DNA from: Platerodrilus igneus
Lineage: Eukaryota > Arthropoda > Insecta > Coleoptera > Lycidae
Length of the DNA stretch: 64,000 bases
Direction of reading: 5' to 3'
Assembly (NCBI GenBank): GCA_036346225.1
Contig: JARFIW010001323.1
Coordinates: 992,001 to 1,056,000, forward strand
The notes under the pieces: generated by a model
Told to the model about the DNA's origin: nothing
What the model saw: only the letters and a program-made list of their open reading frames with translations
The model's database searches: none
Part shown: piece by piece, positions 10,401 to 22,839 of the stretch
How positions within the stretch are numbered: position 1 is the stretch's first letter
Layout: the number at the start of each line of letters is the position of its first letter
Program-made: the position numbers and the translations under genes

Positions 10401-13130
10401 TTACTGGCACTTGACTTTGCACTTTGATTTCACTCAATTATTTATTTTTACTAAGTTCACTTTGCGTAGTAATTTTACTTCTCACAGACGTAGTTAGTGC
10501 CTTGGTTGCAGAGATCCTGGATGTTTGCAAGGTCCGCGTACTATTTAAAGACACCACCTACCTATTTTTCCTATTGGTTTTCCTCACGTGTTTGTTGATT
10601 AAGGTGTTGCATTTTGCGCTATCACTGCAGGACTCGAGTATTTCTCCAAATTTCTTGTCTAGACTCTTGGTAAAACTCTTTATTTCTCACGTAGGCGTTT
10701 TATATTATGTAGCATATTTCTCAGAAAATCCAAATTTCTGTTGCATTTTGTCACGTCGTATTGTTTGTGTTTGTTATAGTTCAAATTTTATCGCATCACA
10801 GACCGTTTGTTATTTATTGTTTATCACTCCAAATATGTTGGATTTTATAAAAATACAATGTCTTTGGTCACGTATTTATATTTCTATGACGTATTTGAAT
10901 GCGTTTATTTAGGATGCCAGGTTGTTTACCTTTATCGATTGCATGTTTATTTTGATAAAACTCGTTGCATTGAAAACATTACTTTTGCATGTTTCTTTTT
11001 AATTCTAGATTTGTATATTTAATTTAAAACGCATTATACGACGTACACATTATTATTCTTGCTAAATATGATCTGGTTATTGAGAATGAGCTTCCCTTTT
11101 ATGAATTAAATTAGTTATGAATCATATACAATGTGTGCGCTATTGACTTTATGTAAAATTATTTATTTATTCCTATTTAATGACGGAATTGTTTGGTTTT
11201 CTAAACGTTAATAATATTTACATGTATCTTACAACCCCTATGAGTTAATATACCCTTAAATTACCTTCTTATCGCAGCATTTTTTCCCCAAATTAAAATA
11301 TTAAATTTTCAATCAATGCCATTTTTGGCGCCCAACGTCAAGACAAAATCCCCATTGTTTTAAAATTGTTTTATTTTTATTTTCTTGTATAAAGTTTAAT
11401 TGTCTCTTTAATTCCTATTTGTTCCCCTAAGTTTTTCTACAAAAACCTGATTAATCTTATATCTAACTCCATATCCTAATCCTACCTGTACCTATATTAA
11501 CTTATAAATATGCCCTTATTCTAATCCTTTATCTATACCTATTTTACCTTATAATTGTATTACAATTTCTACAACTGTTTCTGTTTTTCTCCATTAGCAA
11601 AAACTTTTTATCTGAAATGATTATGTCATTCTTCTTCCCTAAATTGACCATTGCTACAAAATTATTTCCAGAATTTAAATCATTCATTGTATTATTTTTC
11701 TCCCTTGTACATCCTATATCGTATCCTAAAAATTTTATTTTCTCGTGAAAGATTTCACACTTCTTCATATTTACCTTTATCCCTGATAAATTTAACTACA
11801 ACAAAATTCGTTGAAGGTGTGTGAAATGGTGTTCTATGCCGTCGCCAAAAATTAAAATATCATTCACATAGCGGCTGGTGAGTTGACGCTGGCATACGGG
11901 AGGCTTCCTTGATTAAAAAAAATTGAAGCGGGCTGATGGCGAAATGTTCCCAATCCTGGCGCGCTTGTTGGCATCACCTGCTCTAGGAAGTGGTACTGAT
12001 GGAAGTAGAAGGGTTTATGTAGTGCCGAAAGTATGTCTGTAGTGTTGTGAGAGTTAGCTTCATATTATCCCATTGGATTTGGTGGTCACAATGAGATAAT
12101 CTGAAGAAGAATACTTAGTATTTACTATCGTGGTAACTTCCGTCTTGCACTATTCTTAAGTTCACCCAAATAAGTTTGGTGGTTTTCTAAAAGAGGGAAC
12201 AAAAATTAATGATCTAGCGTTTGGAGCTCCTTTTATACCAAGGTTTGCTTGTATTGTACATTTTGAACGGTTTGATTCGTACTTTGAGGGGATTTTAAAC
12301 GAGTTTATTATTGATTGAGGGGTGTTTTTGCGAGCATGCTATTTATTTGCATACTGGGTGCTTATTTGTTAGTTAGTTGGAGTATTGTGCGTAACAGCTG
12401 ATTTATCAATCGTGGGGTAGGCAACACTCAGCCCCGGAGCATGACTATTAATTTCGGATTGAGATTAGGAAAAATCATTGTAATATAAACAATTAATAAG
12501 TTAGACGAAATTTAGTCCACAGCTAGTCTACACATACATTCGCTTTTATTATGAATCTCTGATCTAAACGATTATACCTTTGGTTAGACCCAAAGAACCA
12601 CTATAGTTTAAGATAGTAAAGCCGTAGCAGATAGCTTTATTTAATTCTTAACAATAGTCCGATGAAAATAAGTTTTAGTGAATTTTAATTGTAATTGTAA
12701 TTTTAGTTATTTAAATATGTGATATGGGTTATCTACTGTAATCTTGATTTAACGAGTAGTGGATGTCCGTATTATAGTGTATATATGTGTTACAGCACCT
12801 CGGAGGAATAGGATTATATTCGAAGAGTTAGAAAATAAAAAAGAGTAATACTTTAGTTCTCCAGCATACCTTATACCTACTACCTATACATTATACATAC
12901 ACAAAGTCACTAACGGAGTCTATTCCCTATATGTTGTAAATTATTCCACCATGAACTGCTAACTCTAATCTGTGAATGAGAATTCGTAATGATTGAATAA
13001 GGCACAAAGCACGGAACGCTTCTAACACAAACACATATGTACTTAAAAGTTTTAAATGAGCACTAAAACTCTTTTTAAAATTGTCTTTTGACTTTCGAGT
13101 TTCTAAATTTATTTGTATGGTCTTAAACTT
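10401..13130. other. T-rich non-coding stretch
   Basis: The plus strand is strongly T+C rich to about 11800, which lowers the number of stop codons and explains the 162-codon hydrophobic ORF at 10424-10912. I see no protein family in it. The only notable word is TGGCGCCCAACGT at 11326-11338. The rest, to 13130, shows nothing I recognise. Confidence 0.5.
11326..11338 (+). other. possible retroelement primer-binding site
   Basis: The 13-base word TGGCGCCCAACGT resembles the start of primer-binding sites that follow the 5' LTR of many insect retroelements. It lies downstream of the diverged copy C (9260-10400) and upstream of a BEL/Pao gag remnant on the same strand (14500-14910). No LTR end could be fixed beside it, so a chance match remains possible. 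Confidence 0.3.
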
Positions 13131-13355
13131 TAAGTATATTCTTCGAAGTTTAGAATTTGGGAAATGTTCAATCACAAGTTCATTAAAGTTAAGAATATTT
13201 ATAACGAAAAACTTTTCTATGCTCAGCATAGCAAATACGGGGTCTTTCTTCTCCCATAGAATTGCGTAGAAGCAATTTATTCTCTTTTGTGTTAAGAAAC
13301 AACGCTCAGTATCAGCTGCCGTCATAGGCAATGTGTACAGTAGAGTTAATAGATT
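13131..13355 (-). pseudogene. hAT transposase C-terminal (dimerisation) domain remnant
   Basis: Within an open frame at 12927-13475 (minus), about 75 residues read like the C-terminal dimerisation domain of hAT transposases: TLPMTAADTERCF, then KRIN, then AMLSIEK, then NFNELVIEHFPNSK. In this family the first part normally reads as an ERxFS core followed by a helix that packs the dimer, and the domain ends the protein. No zinc-finger BED domain, catalytic core or terminal inverted repeat is visible nearby, so this is a stranded 3' fragment. The N-terminal 40 residues and C-terminal 65 residues of the frame have no such similarity and may be read-through. Confidence 0.7.
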
Positions 13356-14499
13356 TACACTTTCTGAAAATATACCACAAATATTATTATTTATAAATAA
13401 CTGGGAAATATCTGTGGCTCCAACACTTTCAGATACAATCAGATACAATAGAACTATAAAAATCATACCGGTCAAAAATGACTTTTAATTTGGTTTTTAA
13501 TTTGAAGTTATTGATAATGTGTTCCAATTGCAATTATAGTTAAAATAAACTTTAACTATCGCATAAGGTGTAGCTTGCAGGTCAATCTCTCTTCGTGGTG
13601 TATAGTATAATTTATGGTTTTTACCACAATTAATCTTCAAGTACTTTGTGTTGTGATGTGTCGGAAAATGTCGTAGAAAGGCTGGTGTGATCGGAGCTAT
13701 AGTGTTATAAAAATATTAACGTTTGAGTTCCGTCACAGGTAGACAGTTCTTCGTCCTGCTGCCGCCGCTTAAATTTGAAATATTACTGGTAAGTGTTTGA
13801 AGATTCCCCTCAAATAAACTTTGTTCATATCTACACCGCAACTATTTCTATCTGTGGTCATCGAAGTTAACGTAGGACATTGAGCCTTTGCGAGCCGAAT
13901 CTGAATATGGTACTAACAGGCTACTTAAGCAATAACTACATTATTCGCTAAAAATACTCGCCGCTTATCAAGTTGTATCGTTTTTTATTCGATTGTAGCC
14001 TGGCAGATATTTGTCTCGTATATTAAGCTTAGTTAATTCAATTAATCATTTTAAAGTATTTGTTATCAGTTTTAATAAGGTTCAAGTAATTAATAATTGT
14101 TCGCTTTACAATTAACTTTTTGCTTTATTTGAGTTGTCTACGGACTTAGTTAACGTCTCCTTCTTCCGTTAGTTTAATTATAGCGAGAGTTACGTTCTCA
14201 TTGCTAATAAATTCGGTATACTGGTAGACTTGATTTCGTTATAGCTTCTGATTGTAGTAGCTTATATTATTAAGTATAGCGGAGAAACGGAAGCGCATGC
14301 AGTTTTTACGTTGCAGTTCCATGAATTCGCCTCAAAACATCTTTAAGATTACGCACACAGGTGAAAAAGATCCAAGCCGGCTAGATCTGTTCCACGTCCA
14401 ATATACATCGATTGACGCGTTAAGAGAAAGCTTTTTTGTCCAACATACTGCCATAATTGGTGCAATCGCATCGGTCACGGAACCGATGATCAATTTAAA

Positions 14500-14910
14500 A
14501 GGTGGGACGCAATTCGTAAACGGTATCTTCAGTCAGTGCTGAAAGGTCCTGCATTGCTTACCATTAAGGACTTTGATCTTACGCATGCGAATTAGCCTCT
14601 TGCGTACAATAAGCTCCGTTAAAAATATTGTAATATTAGCCACATTACATCCGCTATTTAAAAAAACATTGTTAAATTACCCAAGTTGAGCTTTGACAAT
14701 TTTTCAGGCTTACAAATATTAATGGACACCTTTGTCGATAGCTTGCAGGCGCTTAAGAAATTTGGTTTACCTGTAGAGGAATGAGATTTCATTATATATA
14801 CATGATTCAAGACCACCTTGATGTACACACGACTCGCCATTTTGAATTGCATCAGAACCCCACCTCTATCCCAACCAATACAGAGGCAATTGCTTACTTA
14901 GAAAAAACAT
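14500..14910 (+). pseudogene. BEL/Pao-type gag remnant
   Basis: Three frames carry pieces in the right order for the gag of BEL/Pao elements: LKGPALLTIKDFDLTHAN at about 14539, where the family has an LKG.A...I....T..NY motif; then a stretch with DTFVDSLQALKKFGLP near 14720; then a segment ending TEAIAYLEK near 14900. Stops and frameshifts separate the pieces. The open frame at 14297-14542 upstream may be more of the same gene, but I do not recognise it. No protease or reverse transcriptase follows, and the next pol-like sequence of this type is far away at 60660. Confidence 0.6.
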
Positions 14911-15472
14911 AAATTTTTGTCAAATTTTTCGATCAATCATAAAGTCGCAAAACGTATTAAAAAGAACTACCAAAGCTGGTGCACGCTTATTTAACGCGTC
15001 GTATGAGAAGTACAATTTAAAACACATTCTATATATTTAATTTTCATAAAGAGAAGGACATTATGGCAAAAACGAATTTGGCACGTAAAATAGTTAGTTA
15101 AATTTCCACGAAACAAAATTATTAATCATATTATTTTTTTTTGTGAAACGCACAGTTGGCCAAATAGGGGTAGATATTCGTACTATTTCTTCTTTGTTGT
15201 TATTTATTGTAAAAATTCATATTCGGTAATATAGGTTAGGCGTAGACAAAGTAAGTTTTTTATATATTCTAATAGAAGTAAGAATTTTTAAGGTATAAGC
15301 AAAACTCCATCAACCCCAGCGATAACAAAAACCCTCACACAGTTATTCGAAAAACCCACCAACCTGGTTTTTTTTTCAGGTGGTTCGAGCTCAAAGGCTT
15401 TAACATAGACAAGGGAGTTCAAAAACGTAATATATAACTACATGATTTGTATATATATATATATATAAATAA

Positions 15473-15513
<41 letters not shown>

Positions 15514-17424
15514 CTGTGACACGGCTTTGCGTTAGGAGTCACTAAAAAAGTGCTGTGAGAATGCCGCATTTAGCGTCACTAGAAGGTGTTTTGTGAAACT
15601 GATACTTGTGGTTTGTAAATTTGAAATTGTTCACTTATCTTCGTTTTTAACTTTGCCTGGCTAGCTCCGCGGAATTTACGAAGTTTCAAAATAAAATAGA
15701 ATGCAGCGCTATCACTTAGCATTTATACAATATGAAATATCTTCTTTCATACAAAAGCATTTACAACATCGTTTCTTTCAAACATAAAATAATTTCTAAG
15801 TAGTCAAAATTTTGTTTCTTACCTTATATTATATTTACAGAACTAAACTCACTTTTTTTATGGATCGTTTTACCTGCTTATAAATTATTTCCTCGCCGGT
15901 AAGATTTGTTATGGCCAGAAAAAATTCGTGACATATAATCTATTAAAGGTCAGAGTATTTCGAACTCTGAACACAAACTCCTGGTAAAAAAAAAATCCCT
16001 CACACAAAAAAATTACTAGGCCTATCTTAAACTCTATATCTAAATACTCTAGTATCAGTCAAGATTAAATCTAAAATAATACTTGCAGAATCCACAAAAA
16101 CACTTCGTAATTAAAATCTTTTTATTTTAAATTAATGTCCAATCAACTTACAAGTTCTCCAAATTAAAATTCCTGACTTTCAACAGTAATTATCAAAGTA
16201 GCTTTTTGGTTAACTCTACTTTTTGATTATTTAATAAAATTATTAAAGTAACGTTGTCTTGAAGAATTTTTCTTGTTCATTGTAACTTATAATACCATTT
16301 TCGTATGTAATTTGCGTTTAAAAAATATAGCTTTTTATTCATTGCACCCTCGCAACTATCAAACTACAATATGTTTACTACATATTTCTATTACCATCTT
16401 TGCATAGCAATAGCTCGCGTTTTTTAATCAAAATAACATTTCGTGCTCTAATGAATAAAATCGAATGAATGATTTTGAATCAACGAATCCCTTCTCGATA
16501 AGCGCTTCCTTATATACAAATTGGTTCTTTTCGAGAATTTACCACAATAATCTCAAACATTATGACGTAATCCTTCCAGGAATGCCCAATTAACGTGTAA
16601 ATTCGTTGAGCTTTATGACCCTCTTATCTCGTTTTAGGTACTGTGACGCGTCCTATATATCCTTGTCTTACCTATACACTATTGTTGTGCGTCGCATGCT
16701 AATGCAAAAAGATAATTGATTATTCCAGAGATTTTACGAGTTATTTTCAATGTTCAAGCTGCTTAGTGAAAAAAAATGCTTACCTATTAATGAGTTATAC
16801 GAATTTAACGTATTGCTAAATCCCGATGACTCATCTTCTAGAAAGTTCTTTTATTTAGAATCAATTGCTACAATTCACGGGTTAATTAATATACTTTGAT
16901 TGCTTTCTAATTCAAAAGGGTTTGCGCTTTATGAGAAATATTTGTTTCAGTACACAAAATTATTTATTAATTTTGGAGTTTTTAAATACACGTTGATTTT
17001 AGTTTCTCAAACAAAATGCGTAAAGCTGTACTCTTTTATGCTATTTACAGCAAATCAAATGCATTTTTATGTAAACTGTATTGATAATTAATAAGTAAAA
17101 TATACGGCTTTGTATTAATACGATCAGTTTTTACGTTCGCATTTAAATGAGCTTTACAGTCATCTTATTGTTAATTACTGTTATATATACGATTTATGTC
17201 ACTTGGTATTTATCTACAATCTGCCTATATCATACAGGCTGATTATTTATACACGCCCAATTTGCGTTTTTGCATTGTGAATTAATGAATAAAGATACGC
17301 TTGTATTATACAAGGCGTAACCATGAATCTACCGACATTTCCGTTTATTCCGGATTCTATTATATTTTATTGGGATTTATTTTTGGAATCAGGGTTTCAA
17401 TGGCTTCTCGTGACTCCTTATCAC
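14911..17424. other. non-coding stretch with an AT microsatellite
   Basis: No gene is recognisable. A compound AT array at about 15449-15512 runs directly into TTGCTGTGACACGG, with more TGCTGTGA words following at ~60-bp spacing (15555, 15585), a weak relative of the repeat-family minisatellite. ORFs at 16900-17091 and 17301-17612 are AT-rich or run through the microsatellite and carry no motif. Confidence 0.5.
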
Positions 17425-17426
17425 GT

Positions 17427-17477
<51 letters not shown>

Positions 17478-18760
17478 TGGTGTGATATTAGTCACAGCGT
17501 TGGCCGTCATAAAATTGTTGTGATATTAGCTTTTATTATTTTAGGATTAACAAGTTGCTACGATAGGCGTTATAAAATTTGCTGTGAAATTGGCCCCACG
17601 ATTTGGGTGTAATAAAAATTGCTGTGTTATCTTTCTTTGTTTTAGGTTTATCGAGCGCCAATGTTGGGCGTCATGAAATTGTTGTGATTTTGCCTTATTA
17701 TTATTATCGAGCCCCACGATTGGGCATGTCATAAAATTTGCTGTATTTAGGCCTCACGATTTGGGCGTAATAAAATTGCTGTGATATCCCCCTGATTTCT
17801 ATTTTGAACCCTTATGTTATGAAATGTTAAATTAGGTTTTTACCCCGAATGGATCTTATTGAATCAAATAAAGCAATTCTATAATACACAATATAGTAAT
17901 TGATAATATTTACAACTCTCAAAATTTTCCCTTTTTACAGAATATCTACATATACCAGATTTATGGTTTTCTAAATGCCAGCAAAAATATCTTTTACTTA
18001 TTCAGGGATCTTTGAACGTTCCAAGATCCCTATTCTATTGTCATAAATTGTTAAGTGACCCTTTTTGTTGACTCTTACAAATACACAATGTGACAAATAT
18101 TAAATCAAAAACAGTTTTCAATAATAAAATGTATTAAGATTGCTAACCTGGAATGGGTTTTGTAGTTCCATCCTAGTCTATGATCTGCATTCCCTTTCTG
18201 TGTCCGCTTTTGTTATTACTGTGCCTGTCTCATAAATTGTTTCCAATTAAAAACGTACCAAGTCAGAATATGTCCAAATTAGAATACTTTCATTTTTAAA
18301 ATATCTCCAAAATTTTAGTATGTTCAAAGTTCGAAGTCCCAAATTAAAGTCCTCTTAAATATCCCAAATTAGAACCATCTCAATCAAAATATGTCTCCAA
18401 TTAAAAGTCGAAATTGAAAGTCGTAATTGAAAATCGTAATTGAAAATCGATATTAAAAGCCAAACTTAAAGTCCAGATTGAAATTAAAAGCCATGTTTTA
18501 TTAATATTAGAAATGGATTTAATTAAGTCGTTTTACTTACGTCTATTTATTTTCGTTGCATAAATTCTCGCACTTTTTAATTCTGATTTACTTTGATTTT
18601 TTACTTCACTGGTTACGTAAATTCTTAATATTTTTGAACATAGTCGTAGCTCAGTTTGAATATAGACTAACTTGTCGCTTCGTCATTATCTTATATATAT
18701 AAGTCCTACCTCCTATTGATTTCATTGGCGTGTATACGTTCTGGGACGATACTTCTACCT
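17425..18760 (+). repeat. ~1.4 kb interspersed repeat, copy B
   Basis: This is the inverted partner of 2395-3785. In plus-strand order it has an AT array (17430-17478) running into TTGGTGTGATATTAG; five or six ~60-75 bp units with TTGCTGTGA and CGAGCCCCACGATTGGGC words to about 17785; a body including GATCTTTGAACGTTCC (18006); ~16-bp units (18245-18480); the word TTAATATTAGAAATGG (18498); and a TATATATAAG box near 18692. It lacks the SINE that sits in copy A, so it shows the empty site. The pair may be two solo LTR-like copies in opposite orientation. No coding region ties them to a family. Confidence 0.75.
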
Positions 18761-20099
18761 TTATCTCGCATACCTCGGGATTTTTACCAATTATTTAGTT
18801 CAAATCTTTCAATGCATGCCTTGCCTGTCACGTATGCATCCCGCATACCGTGGTATTAATTGAGAATTTCCAACTTTTGCTTTTTATTAACTCACGTATT
18901 CGAATGTTTGTTAATTATTGTTATCTAAATTAAATTGCCTGGTGTTTATTTATTTCTACAGAATATTGGATTTCTGAACAAATGTGATTTCTTTTTTAAA
19001 CTACGTTATTACTAGCACTTATCCTGCTAGGTTTTCAATTCGTTAAGTTTAACGTGTGCCAACGACGACTGGGGTAATAAGAATTTCTCTGGGCAACTTG
19101 TAAATCAGGGGATTGTTAATTCTCTTGATGAAATAGATTTTCTTACACAAGTCACCTACGCATTTTAACAAATAAAACTAATCTTCACTCACCTGGCTCA
19201 AATCTATTCTACAAAAACATTATTGATATATTTCTATCAACAAATAGGCATAGAACAAAGTTTAAAATGTACGTACAGCAGTAGCGGCGCCAGTGACCTA
19301 CAAAATATACATTAAGCAAAAAGAAGTAAAATTCATTATACGGCCATTCTGTTGGGAAACAAACCGCCCTAATTTTCTTTTGTTTGTAGGTTATGACGAA
19401 AATCCGTATTCAATCACATGTACCCCTATTTATTATTCCATAATTATTAGCGTGTTTACGACAAACTCAAACCTTTACCCTTTTTCAACCCCACATCTGT
19501 CCGTGATGATGACTTGGAAGGAATTTAATTCTTTTGTTCAAGTAATTGTCTCGTAATGTCATTCTCTCCACCTTTTCTGCCACAGAGGATATATACCTAA
19601 CAAGTGTAAGAAATCTGCTGTGAAGGTTTGCTTGTGTTAACACCGCGTAACTGTGTTATAAATAAATACAATGTCTAGTTTGTAATTTAATTTTTTACTT
19701 TGTGTGCTACTTTGTAAAATTATGTTTTCAATGCGTCTCGCATACATTGTAACTATCGGAATTTATGTTATGTAGCTGTATTATTAAATGGAATATGTTT
19801 AATATGTTATGAGAAATGTATTTAACTTTGCTTCCCTTTTTGATGGTTTGCAAAATAATAAATAATGAATTAGAGTTTTATTTTAAATCTATTGGATAAA
19901 AATAATAAGATGATTTTGTGATTTTTAAATTTATGGTTTTTTAGAATTTCTATTTATTGCAAAAGCTTATTGAATACTATTAGACTGAAATCAAAATTAC
20001 TCCGGGCGCTACAGTAATAAGTTATCCGTTTTAATTTACTTCCTCCCTTTTCTCATCTCATTTTTATTTTTCATAACGTCCAAACGATGCACACTAACT
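18761..20099. other. non-coding stretch up to the LTR element
   Basis: AT-rich sequence without a recognisable gene or repeat. The last four bases, AACT at 20096-20099, are the left copy of the target duplication of the LTR element that begins at 20100. Confidence 0.5.
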
Positions 20100-21384
20100 T
20101 GTTACGTTCATCGACGTAGTCTAACACAGAAAACAACCAAAGAATGACTGACCAGGCTCAGTCGCTGAGTAGGCGGGGTATTACACATACAAAAACTAAA
20201 AAAAGGCCTGACATAAAAATACACACACTCATTCACAACTCACAACTAAACATACACAAAAAAAACTTCTAATTAGATAAAAATATGTACGAAAGCACAG
20301 CAGTACCAAAAAGAAATAGACTATCAATAATTAGAAGCTAAACATATCAACAAAATCAAAAGAAATCTTTTTTTTAAATGGCGATCTGCCGTTTTTAGGT
20401 ACCTAGCCCCCTATATTACTTAGTAATAAAGAAAAAACCCAAAGGTAACACTAAAAGCCACAGCTCTAAATCATTGTAAATATAAAATTTAATATATAAC
20501 ATTGGCACTAGATGTCCTAACTAACCAAAAATTTACAATTAAAAAAAAGGAAACCTACAGTTCTAAATCATCCTCGTAAACATATAGGATGGTCACAATA
20601 AATACAGTATTAATAATAAATATCATCCCACTTGACGATAATCATTTTAAAAATTCTGAGTCTATTCAACACGCGGAGCCTGATAAATATACTCTTTTGA
20701 CCAATTTTACAGGACCCATACAAGAAAATAGTGCATAAACACTCACTCGAACCTCCACGGTGTAGGTTTGGGTCACATCTTCCCTAATTACAGGGCGGAG
20801 TAGAGGAGCTCGAGATCCCGCAATGTGGGTGTTCTCCCATAACAAAAGGAGCGGCAATGCAATGGGTTGTTAGGTGCACCGGAGCAAGAAGTAACCACGC
20901 TGTAGCGCGTGCGCGAAATTTTCACAAAGAAAAACGGAAACAACCAAAAATACAACAAATGGTTTCGTTGTGTATATCGAAAAGAAAGTGAATATTAATT
21001 TTGTTTAACTATTAACCAGACTTCAACGTAATATGGTTTTTATCAAACGTGAATAGAAAACTTGAAAGACGGTTATATCGGATAGTTGAATACCTCATTT
21101 CAACGAGTTTTTAATTGAAACAATAGAGAAAGTAATTACACGCTATCGCAATGTATGGTATGTCCACGGATACCTTAAACAGGGTACAGACTATTTAATA
21201 TATAGAATAAACTTTTCGTTTTAAAGCAAATAGATTTGAAATTGAATATTATCAGAAAGCGTATTTATTGTAGGAAGGTCTAAGATACCGGATGTTGTTG
21301 GACGATTTGAGCAGACTTTAAGTAAACGAATAGTGAATTACAAAGGGTGTGGTTTTAACTTACTATCGTAACGTAAACGTAACA
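20100..21384 (-). repeat. 3' LTR of the gag-only retroelement
   Basis: About 1285 bp. It matches the split 5' LTR along its length, with scattered substitutions and small indels amounting to several per cent by eye, which indicates an old insertion. The left boundary TGTTACGTTCATCG on the plus strand pairs with GTAACGTAAACGTAACA at the other end. The short ORF at 20666-20857 recurs at 26351-26542 only because the LTRs are duplicates. Confidence 0.9.
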
Positions 21385-21394
21385 AATTCTCCCC
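21385..21394 (-). other. polypurine tract next to the 3' LTR
   Basis: On the minus strand GGGGAGAATT lies immediately upstream of the LTR start TGTTACG, as expected for the primer of second-strand synthesis. This fixes the direction of the element independently of gag. Confidence 0.6.
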
Positions 21395-22215
21395 AGCAAA
21401 ATTAAAAGGTCGGGTTAGGAAATCAAAAGTACGGGATTGGGCTGTACCAAAAAAACCAAACACAAAAAAAATTCGCTTAAGAAACAAAAAACTAAAAGAA
21501 AATTCGTTTACGAAAACAAAAAAAAACCTAAAAAAAGAAACACCCCAAAATCAGGAAAATAACTCTCATCCGGCTTGAAGAACCAAAGTGCCGGATAAAG
21601 CAAAAAAAATAAAAATTGAACGGAAACTCGGGGAAAAATAGGTAGGTAGTGGCTCTGAACGAAGGCAAAGGTAGAACGGTATGAAGACTGTCAAAGTCGC
21701 CAAAAAACGGATGTTTCTTCAGAAAAGAAACAGAAAAGTCTTCGACTTCAAAAGAAGATTGGTTTCCTGCAGAAAAACCAAAACTAAAGGAAAGAAGCGA
21801 GGAAAAAAACGAACAGTAATAGCCAAAATGACTAAAGTGTCAAGCCTCAAGGTGAGCCAGGGAACAACAAAAATGCTGGATAAAAAAAATAAAATTAGTT
21901 TAAACTGTGGTACCCAAGAATCGTAACAACCGAAGAACCAAAGAAAAGAAATGCTAACTAGTCTTGAAGACGACTAAGTCGTGGTTTCTGAAAAAAAGAA
22001 AAACGGACTAAAAAGCACCTACCACAGGAAGTGGATCGAGAAATATACCAAGTCAGCACAAAGACCGACAGAAAGTAACACCAGCCACAGGAAAAAAAAC
22101 AAGAGGAATGTGGAACGAAAGGAACGAGGAAAAAAAGAAAAAATCAAAAAGAATAACACCAAGCAACAAGTACAAAAACCAAAAAAAACCCTAAGAATCG
22201 CACAAAAGAATAAAA
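21395..22215. other. A-rich internal region of the LTR element
   Basis: A-rich on the plus strand (T-rich in the sense orientation), with many AAAAAC and GAAAAA words. Two ORFs (21681-21926 and 21981-22241) are lysine/arginine-rich on the antisense strand and look like products of base composition. No pol motif appears in any frame. Confidence 0.5.
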
Positions 22216-22416
22216 CAGAATCCCAGTGTAGTTATGTATGAGTATGTGTGTGCGGGTGCGTGTGTGTGTTCTTGATGTATGAGTATGTGGGCGTGTGTTG
22301 ATGTATGAGTAGGTGAGTGTATGGGTGTGTGTGTATGTGCGTGTGTATGAACGGTATGTGTGTGTGTGTATGGAGTGTGCGTGTATAAAGTGTGCGTGTG
22401 TGTATGTGTTGGGAAG
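22216..22416. repeat. imperfect GT-rich microsatellite
   Basis: About 200 bases built from TGTGTG, TATGAGTATG and GTGCGTGTG words. It lies inside the LTR element, in the part that would be 3' untranslated sequence. Confidence 0.9.
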
Positions 22417-22839
22417 TAAATAACAAAATCGTAAAGTCCAGAAATTAAGTCCTAAGGAGAGCAAAGTCGGCACAAGACTCTGGGGCGCGAGGACTAGATA
22501 TTGAGCTTAAGACATTTGCGCCGCCAGCAAGAAAACGAACGAGATCAAGAACATTAGAATTTCGTCGACCAACATTTTCAGGTTCTGAATCAGTATAGAC
22601 AAATTTCTGCCTCTTATGGAAAGTTTTCCGCAAAACAGGGACAGCAGGGGTGTAATAGTTGTAGCACGCGGTATAGAAGGTGGCAAGGGTAGTTTAGACA
22701 ACTCAAAACGCGTCATAGAAGGACGTTGTTTGTTGTTAGGATTCGTGGTAAGAAAGTCAACGGCAGAAAAGGAAACGTCATGGGTTGTCCGAATACCAAC
22801 TGTAGAAAAAGAAAAAGGATTACCTGTAAGAGAATCAAC

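Noticed and set aside
10424..10912. 162-codon hydrophobic ORF as a membrane protein gene
   Set aside because: The strand is T-rich, which removes stop codons and yields Leu/Phe-rich translations. No motif, promoter or conservation is visible.
14297..14542. zinc-finger linker THTGEK at ~14350
   Set aside because: The six residues match a linker, but there are no Cys/His finger residues around them.
20666..20857. ORF conserved at 26351-26542
   Set aside because: The similarity is explained by the two LTRs being duplicates, and the frames carry no known domain.
21681..22241. lysine-rich plus-strand ORFs
   Set aside because: They are antisense to the retroelement in an A-rich stretch, so lysine codons arise from composition.
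22144..22473. threonine/histidine-rich ORF on the minus strand
   Set aside because: It is the translation of the GT-rich microsatellite.
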